Origin: Bacillota bacterium | Lineage (GTDB): Bacteria > Bacillota > Bacilli > Thermoactinomycetales > DSM-44946 | DNA length: 6,135 bases | Assembly (NCBI GenBank): GCA_021793745.1 | Contig: JAJYSD010000089.1 | Coordinates: 1-6,135 of the forward strand | Direction of reading: 5' to 3' | Shown here: in pieces, positions 4,671 to 6,135 of the stretch | How the letters are laid out: every line of letters starts with the position of its first letter | How positions within the stretch are numbered: position 1 is the first letter of the stretch | Made by a program: the position numbers and the translations under genes | The notes under the pieces: model-generated | What the model saw: the letters and a program-made list of their open reading frames with translations, nothing else | Told to the model about the DNA's origin: nothing | Databases searched by the model: none

Positions 4671-6014
4671 GTGTTCAGACGGATTGCCGTCATACTTTTG
4701 CCGGTGGCTTTGGTCGCCCTCGTCGCGACGACCGTGTGGGGTTATCAGGAGAACCAGGATAAGAACGCCCTGTTGATTAAGGCGGAGAACCAATATCAAC
4801 GGGCCTTTCACGATCTCAACTTTCACATTAATAAGTTGCAGGATGAGCTGGGCAAATCCCTCGCCCTCGGTTCGCGTCGCCAGATTTCCCAATGCCTGAC
4901 CAACGTGTGGCGCCTGGCATACGCAGCCCAGAGCGACCTGGGCCAGCTGCCCTTGAGCCTGGTTCCCTTTGACAAGACCGAAGAATTTTTGGCCAAGATC
5001 GGGCAGTTTTCCTACCGGGTAGGGCTGCGGGATCTGGATCGCGAGCCCTTGACGGACAAGGAGTGGAACACCCTCCGCTCCCTCTATCAACGATCGAACC
5101 AAATTCAGCGCGATCTGCAAAAAATTCAGTCCCAGGTGTTGAAGAAAAATTTGCGGTGGATGGATGTCGAGCTGGCCCTGGCGAGTGAAGATAAGAAAAT
5201 GGACAACACCATCATTGACGGATTTCGCAGGGTCGATCAGTTGGTGAATGAATATCCGGAAGTGGATTGGGGCCCGACGGTGAACAACATGGGGATGAGC
5301 CAGCTGAAGCAACATCGGAAGCTGAAGGGGAAGAGGATCACCGCGGAAGAGGCGAAAAAGCGGCTGGCCGAGATGCTGGATCGCCCCGACACCCGGGGAA
5401 TCGAAGTCGCCTCAGGCGACAAGGGAAACGATGCCACGTACAGTCTCAGTCTGAAGCGGGGAGAGCACACGGTGTATGCGGATGTGACCAAGGTGGGGGG
5501 CCATGTGCTCTGGATGATGTTTAATCGGCCGATCGGGAAAAAGGGGATGGATCTTGAACAGGCCCAGGGCAGAGCCGAAGCCTTTTTGGACCGGCTCCGC
5601 TATCCCTTCATGGAGGTCGTCTCCTACGATGAAAAGGATAATGCCGCCACCTTCAATCTCGTCCGCAGGGAAGGGAAGGTACGGATTTATCCCGAAACTG
5701 TCACCGTCAAGGTTGCCCTGGACAACGGCGAAGTGCTGGCCTTCTCAGCCGACGAGTTTGTCTTTAACCATCGGGACCGGAAGCTTCCCAAGCCCGAGCT
5801 CACCCCGGCAGAGGCGCGTAAACGGCTGAGCAAACGGATTCGTGTCCAGGATCAGCAGATGGCACTGATTTTGAACGACCAGGGAAAAGAGGTGCTCTGT
5901 TACGAATTTCTGGGAACGATCGGGGAGAGTCAGTACCGGGTGCTGATCAATGCGCAAAACGGGGATGAAGAGGTTGTCGAGAAGGTGGAAAAGACGGACA
6001 TGGAACGGATTTGA
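4671..6014 (+). CDS. ypeB: Germination protein YpeB
   Basis: This 447-residue protein matches B. subtilis YpeB (about 450) end to end. YpeB sits in the spore inner membrane and is needed for stability and placement of the cortex-lytic enzyme SleB, whose level depends on YpeB and vice versa. An N-terminal membrane anchor or uncleaved signal (about 4-24, hydrophobic after MFRR) is followed by a YpeB-specific helical region (about 28-200) with NYQRAF-like, FSYRVGLRDLDREPL and LRWMDVE(L)ALAS motifs. Three PepSY-type repeats follow, starting near 222 (ITAEEAKKRL), 293 (MDLEQAQGRA) and 377 (LTPAEARKRL). EVLCYEFLGTI (407-417) is highly characteristic. Translation starts at GTG with AGGAG 9 bases upstream. 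sleB, normally directly upstream in an operon, is absent here; a terminator and candidate sigma-G promoter precede the gene instead. Confidence 0.95.
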   Translation: MFRRIAVILLPVALVALVATTVWGYQENQDKNALLIKAENQYQRAFHDLNFHINKLQDELGKSLALGSRRQISQCLTNVWRLAYAAQSDLGQLPLSLVPFDKTEEFLAKIGQFSYRVGLRDLDREPLTDKEWNTLRSLYQRSNQIQRDLQKIQSQVLKKNLRWMDVELALASEDKKMDNTIIDGFRRVDQLVNEYPEVDWGPTVNNMGMSQLKQHRKLKGKRITAEEAKKRLAEMLDRPDTRGIEVASGDKGNDATYSLSLKRGEHTVYADVTKVGGHVLWMMFNRPIGKKGMDLEQAQGRAEAFLDRLRYPFMEVVSYDEKDNAATFNLVRREGKVRIYPETVTVKVALDNGEVLAFSADEFVFNHRDRKLPKPELTPAEARKRLSKRIRVQDQQMALILNDQGKEVLCYEFLGTIGESQYRVLINAQNGDEEVVEKVEKTDMERI

Positions 6015-6044
6015 GGGGGGAGGCGGCTTAAGCCGCCTTTTCCC
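6015..6044. terminator. Rho-independent terminator after ypeB
   Basis: AGGCGGC (6021-6027) pairs with GCCGCCT (6032-6038) over a TTAA loop, followed by TTTT (6038-6041). Flanking GGGGGG and TTTCCC allow further G-U and G-C pairs. It begins immediately after the TGA stop. Confidence 0.88.
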
Positions 6045-6135
6045 GAACAAACCAGGGAAAAATGCAAAAGGATGATTGCAAGTCGTCCCGGATTGTGGTA
6101 CGCTTAAATCGTATAAAAGAATACATAAGATCGGA

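Noticed and set aside
4541..4762. Plus-strand 73-residue reading frame overlapping the ypeB start
   Set aside because: It covers the candidate promoter, leader hairpin and ribosome binding site, then runs out of frame into ypeB. It is not a remnant of sleB as far as I can see.
4461..5315. Minus-strand 284-residue reading frame over the spacer and the start of ypeB
   Set aside because: It crosses a strong terminator and promoter region and lies antisense to YpeB, with no family match by eye.
6045..6135. Possible promoter for the next gene (TTGTGG at 6093, TATAAA at 6112)
   Set aside because: The spacing is only 13 bases and no better -35 is visible. The AT-rich tail may lead to a gene beyond the window, but nothing firm can be called.

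Overview
This window reads as an ordinary chromosomal segment of a spore-forming member of the Bacillales. The evidence is a MecA/YpbH-type ClpC adaptor, a GudB/RocG-type glutamate dehydrogenase, a YpdA-type bacillithiol-disulfide reductase and the germination protein YpeB, all with strong AGGAGG-like ribosome binding sites and hairpin-plus-T terminators. The DNA is moderately GC-rich with GC-biased third codon positions. That would fit a thermophilic or Thermoactinomycetaceae-like lineage better than B. subtilis itself, but the lineage is a guess.

Layout: (1) tRNA-Cys(GCA) with an encoded CCA and its terminator (12-131). (2) A structured leader and promoter, then the MecA-family adaptor gene (292-879). 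(3) A shared convergent terminator, then a PIG-L/LmbE-family zinc deacetylase on the minus strand (906-1640). (4) A divergent intergenic region with a palindrome between two opposed promoters. (5) Glutamate dehydrogenase (1803-3089), carrying a full match to the CcpA cre consensus inside its coding sequence. (6) Two hairpins, the second terminator-like, then the YpdA/Bdr reductase (3191-4183). (7) A 62-residue protein of unknown function with paired cysteines (4234-4422), then a strong terminator. (8) A candidate sigma-G promoter and leader hairpin, then ypeB starting at GTG (4671-6014) with its terminator. The last 90 bases hold no gene that I can support.

From memory of B. subtilis, the neighbourhood is ypbH - gudB - ypdA - prsW - sleB - ypeB. 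This window keeps the backbone but differs in two places. A PIG-L deacetylase on the opposite strand sits between the adaptor gene and glutamate dehydrogenase. The prsW and sleB genes are absent before ypeB, with only a small cysteine-containing ORF in their place. ypeB is therefore apparently separate from the lytic enzyme it normally partners, and it has what looks like its own forespore promoter.

Functional themes are regulated proteolysis (adaptor), glutamate catabolism, low-molecular-weight thiol redox (Bdr, and possibly the deacetylase) and spore germination. I found no mobile element, CRISPR array, phage gene or clearly novel multi-gene system. The most interesting points are the ypeB context, the intragenic cre-like site, the terminator lying directly in front of bdr, and the unrecognised small protein.
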